Assembly: GCA_003162055.1 (NCBI GenBank)
Contig: PMNA01000021.1
Coordinates: 103,009-167,008, forward strand
Length of the DNA stretch: 64,000 nt
Origin: Actinomycetota bacterium
GTDB lineage: Bacteria; Actinomycetota; Thermoleophilia; Gaiellales; Gaiellaceae
Direction: 5' to 3'
Shown: in pieces, positions 63,542-64,000 of the stretch
Position numbering within the stretch: the stretch's first letter is position 1
Layout: the number at the start of each line of letters is the position of its first letter
Program-made: the position numbers and the translations under genes
Notes under the pieces: model-generated
Databases searched by the model: none
What the model was told of the DNA's origin: nothing
The model's input: the letters and a program-made list of their open reading frames with translations, nothing else

Positions 63542-64000
63542 TTAACGCGTGCTACCGCACGCCCAAGGTGTTTGGTGGATACCACTTGTGCCGCGATATA
63601 CGTTTGCGTTGACGTAGTAGCCGTGGTAATCGGAGTAAGCGGTTATGCTTTGATCCCACTCATAGTCGCAATCCCAGTTGTAAAAAGGCGTTGCCCAATA
63701 ATACCATTGAGAAGTTACCGTATTATTCGAGATCGGCCCGTAGTAGTAGAGTTCGCCGAAGGCCGCGTTTTCATCGTCCGAAGAATCGTGGCGCTCCGCA
63801 TTAGTGATCGGAACACCACCCGAGAACCCGGCGTCCCAATTAGTCTCCACGGTGCTATTTCGTTTAAATACCCACGAGTCCGTTGTAGCATTAGTGTTAA
63901 GATTAACGGAAACCGTAGGCTGATCACCGGTGGAAACCGGGTTTGAATCCCAGCTGCAGGTATAATTGTTAAACGGTGTTGACCTGACCCCGTTTACTGG
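63542..64000 (-). CDS. Partial secreted-type protein, Tyr/Trp/Asn-rich (N-terminus beyond window)
   Basis: A frame open from the window end gives 152 residues up to a stop at 63542; the N-terminus lies outside. The sequence is rich in Thr, Ser, Asn, Tyr and Trp (TVSVNLNTNATTDSWVFKRN, SQWYYWATPFYNWDCDYEWD, GYYVNANVYRGTSG), contains three cysteines and no membrane helix, as in extracellular beta-sandwich proteins. Codon use and GC content are far from those of the main chromosome. No family was recognised. Confidence 0.6.
   Translation of the reverse strand, partial: PVNGVRSTPFNNYTCSWDSNPVSTGDQPTVSVNLNTNATTDSWVFKRNSTVETNWDAGFSGGVPITNAERHDSSDDENAAFGELYYYGPISNNTVTSQWYYWATPFYNWDCDYEWDQSITAYSDYHGYYVNANVYRGTSGIHQTPWACGSTR

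Overview
The window is a GC-rich actinobacterial-type chromosome segment. The inference rests on a SigR/RsrA-like thiol-stress pair with an exact GGGAAT-N18-GTT promoter, a short Q-loop cydABDC operon, a leucine attenuator in front of a long leuA, a PAC2 protein, a PhzF protein, a CtpE-like P-type ATPase and many leaderless-looking genes. The set looks most like the deep-branching Thermoleophilia (Solirubrobacterales/Gaiellales), but no marker in the window proves that. Bases 1 to about 60,100 have dense, uniform high-GC coding. From the tRNA-Arg gene at 60116 to the window end the GC content drops, coding is sparse and fragments and repeats appear, as in a genomic island.

Layout. 1-4.3 kb: ppdK (cut by the window edge) diverges from leuA, which carries a 16-residue leader peptide and an intrinsic terminator. 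4.3-6 kb: a secreted CAP-domain protein and a class E-type sortase. 6-12 kb: two GH94 glycoside phosphorylases and a mutarotase-like protein, with a LacI-type operator between the phosphorylases. 12-13.8 kb: a small membrane protein with an internal 45-bp tandem repeat, then a hydrolase/phosphoribosyltransferase pair. 14-19.7 kb: an ABC exporter pair, an AlkA-like DNA glycosylase and proC, led by a promoter whose spacer is an exact SOS-box-type palindrome. 19.7-24.5 kb: an ArsR-like regulator, a small membrane protein, an SF2 helicase and a PAC2 protein. 24.7-26.3 kb: an XRE-TPR regulator followed 16 bases later by a small secreted peptide gene. 26.5-26.7 kb: a free-standing structured RNA with its own promoter and terminator. 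26.9-36 kb: MFS exporter, nadE, clpS, a GGDEF/HD-GYP protein, an M16 protease and an amidohydrolase. 36-40.7 kb: a lytic transglycosylase, an HTH-LytR_C membrane protein, rsrA/sigR, a cyclase and htrA. 40.9-50.4 kb: a large hybrid histidine kinase, acnA, a LysE exporter, then a TPP riboswitch with a CytX-type permease and a PfkB kinase. 50.5-60 kb: PhzF, cydABDC, a ycaQ fragment and a P-type ATPase. 60.1-64 kb: tRNA-Arg, gene remnants, an ECF-like sigma factor with an overlapping membrane-anchored partner, an inverted paralogue sharing blocks of identical DNA with that partner, and a partial secreted protein.

Points most worth following are the XRE-TPR/secreted-peptide pair (same layout as peptide-sensing RRNPP systems), the predicted SOS-controlled exporter-glycosylase operon, the orphan structured RNA at 26.5 kb, and the mosaic inverted duplication inside the island. 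All functions are read from sequence motifs and recalled family knowledge; no database search was run.
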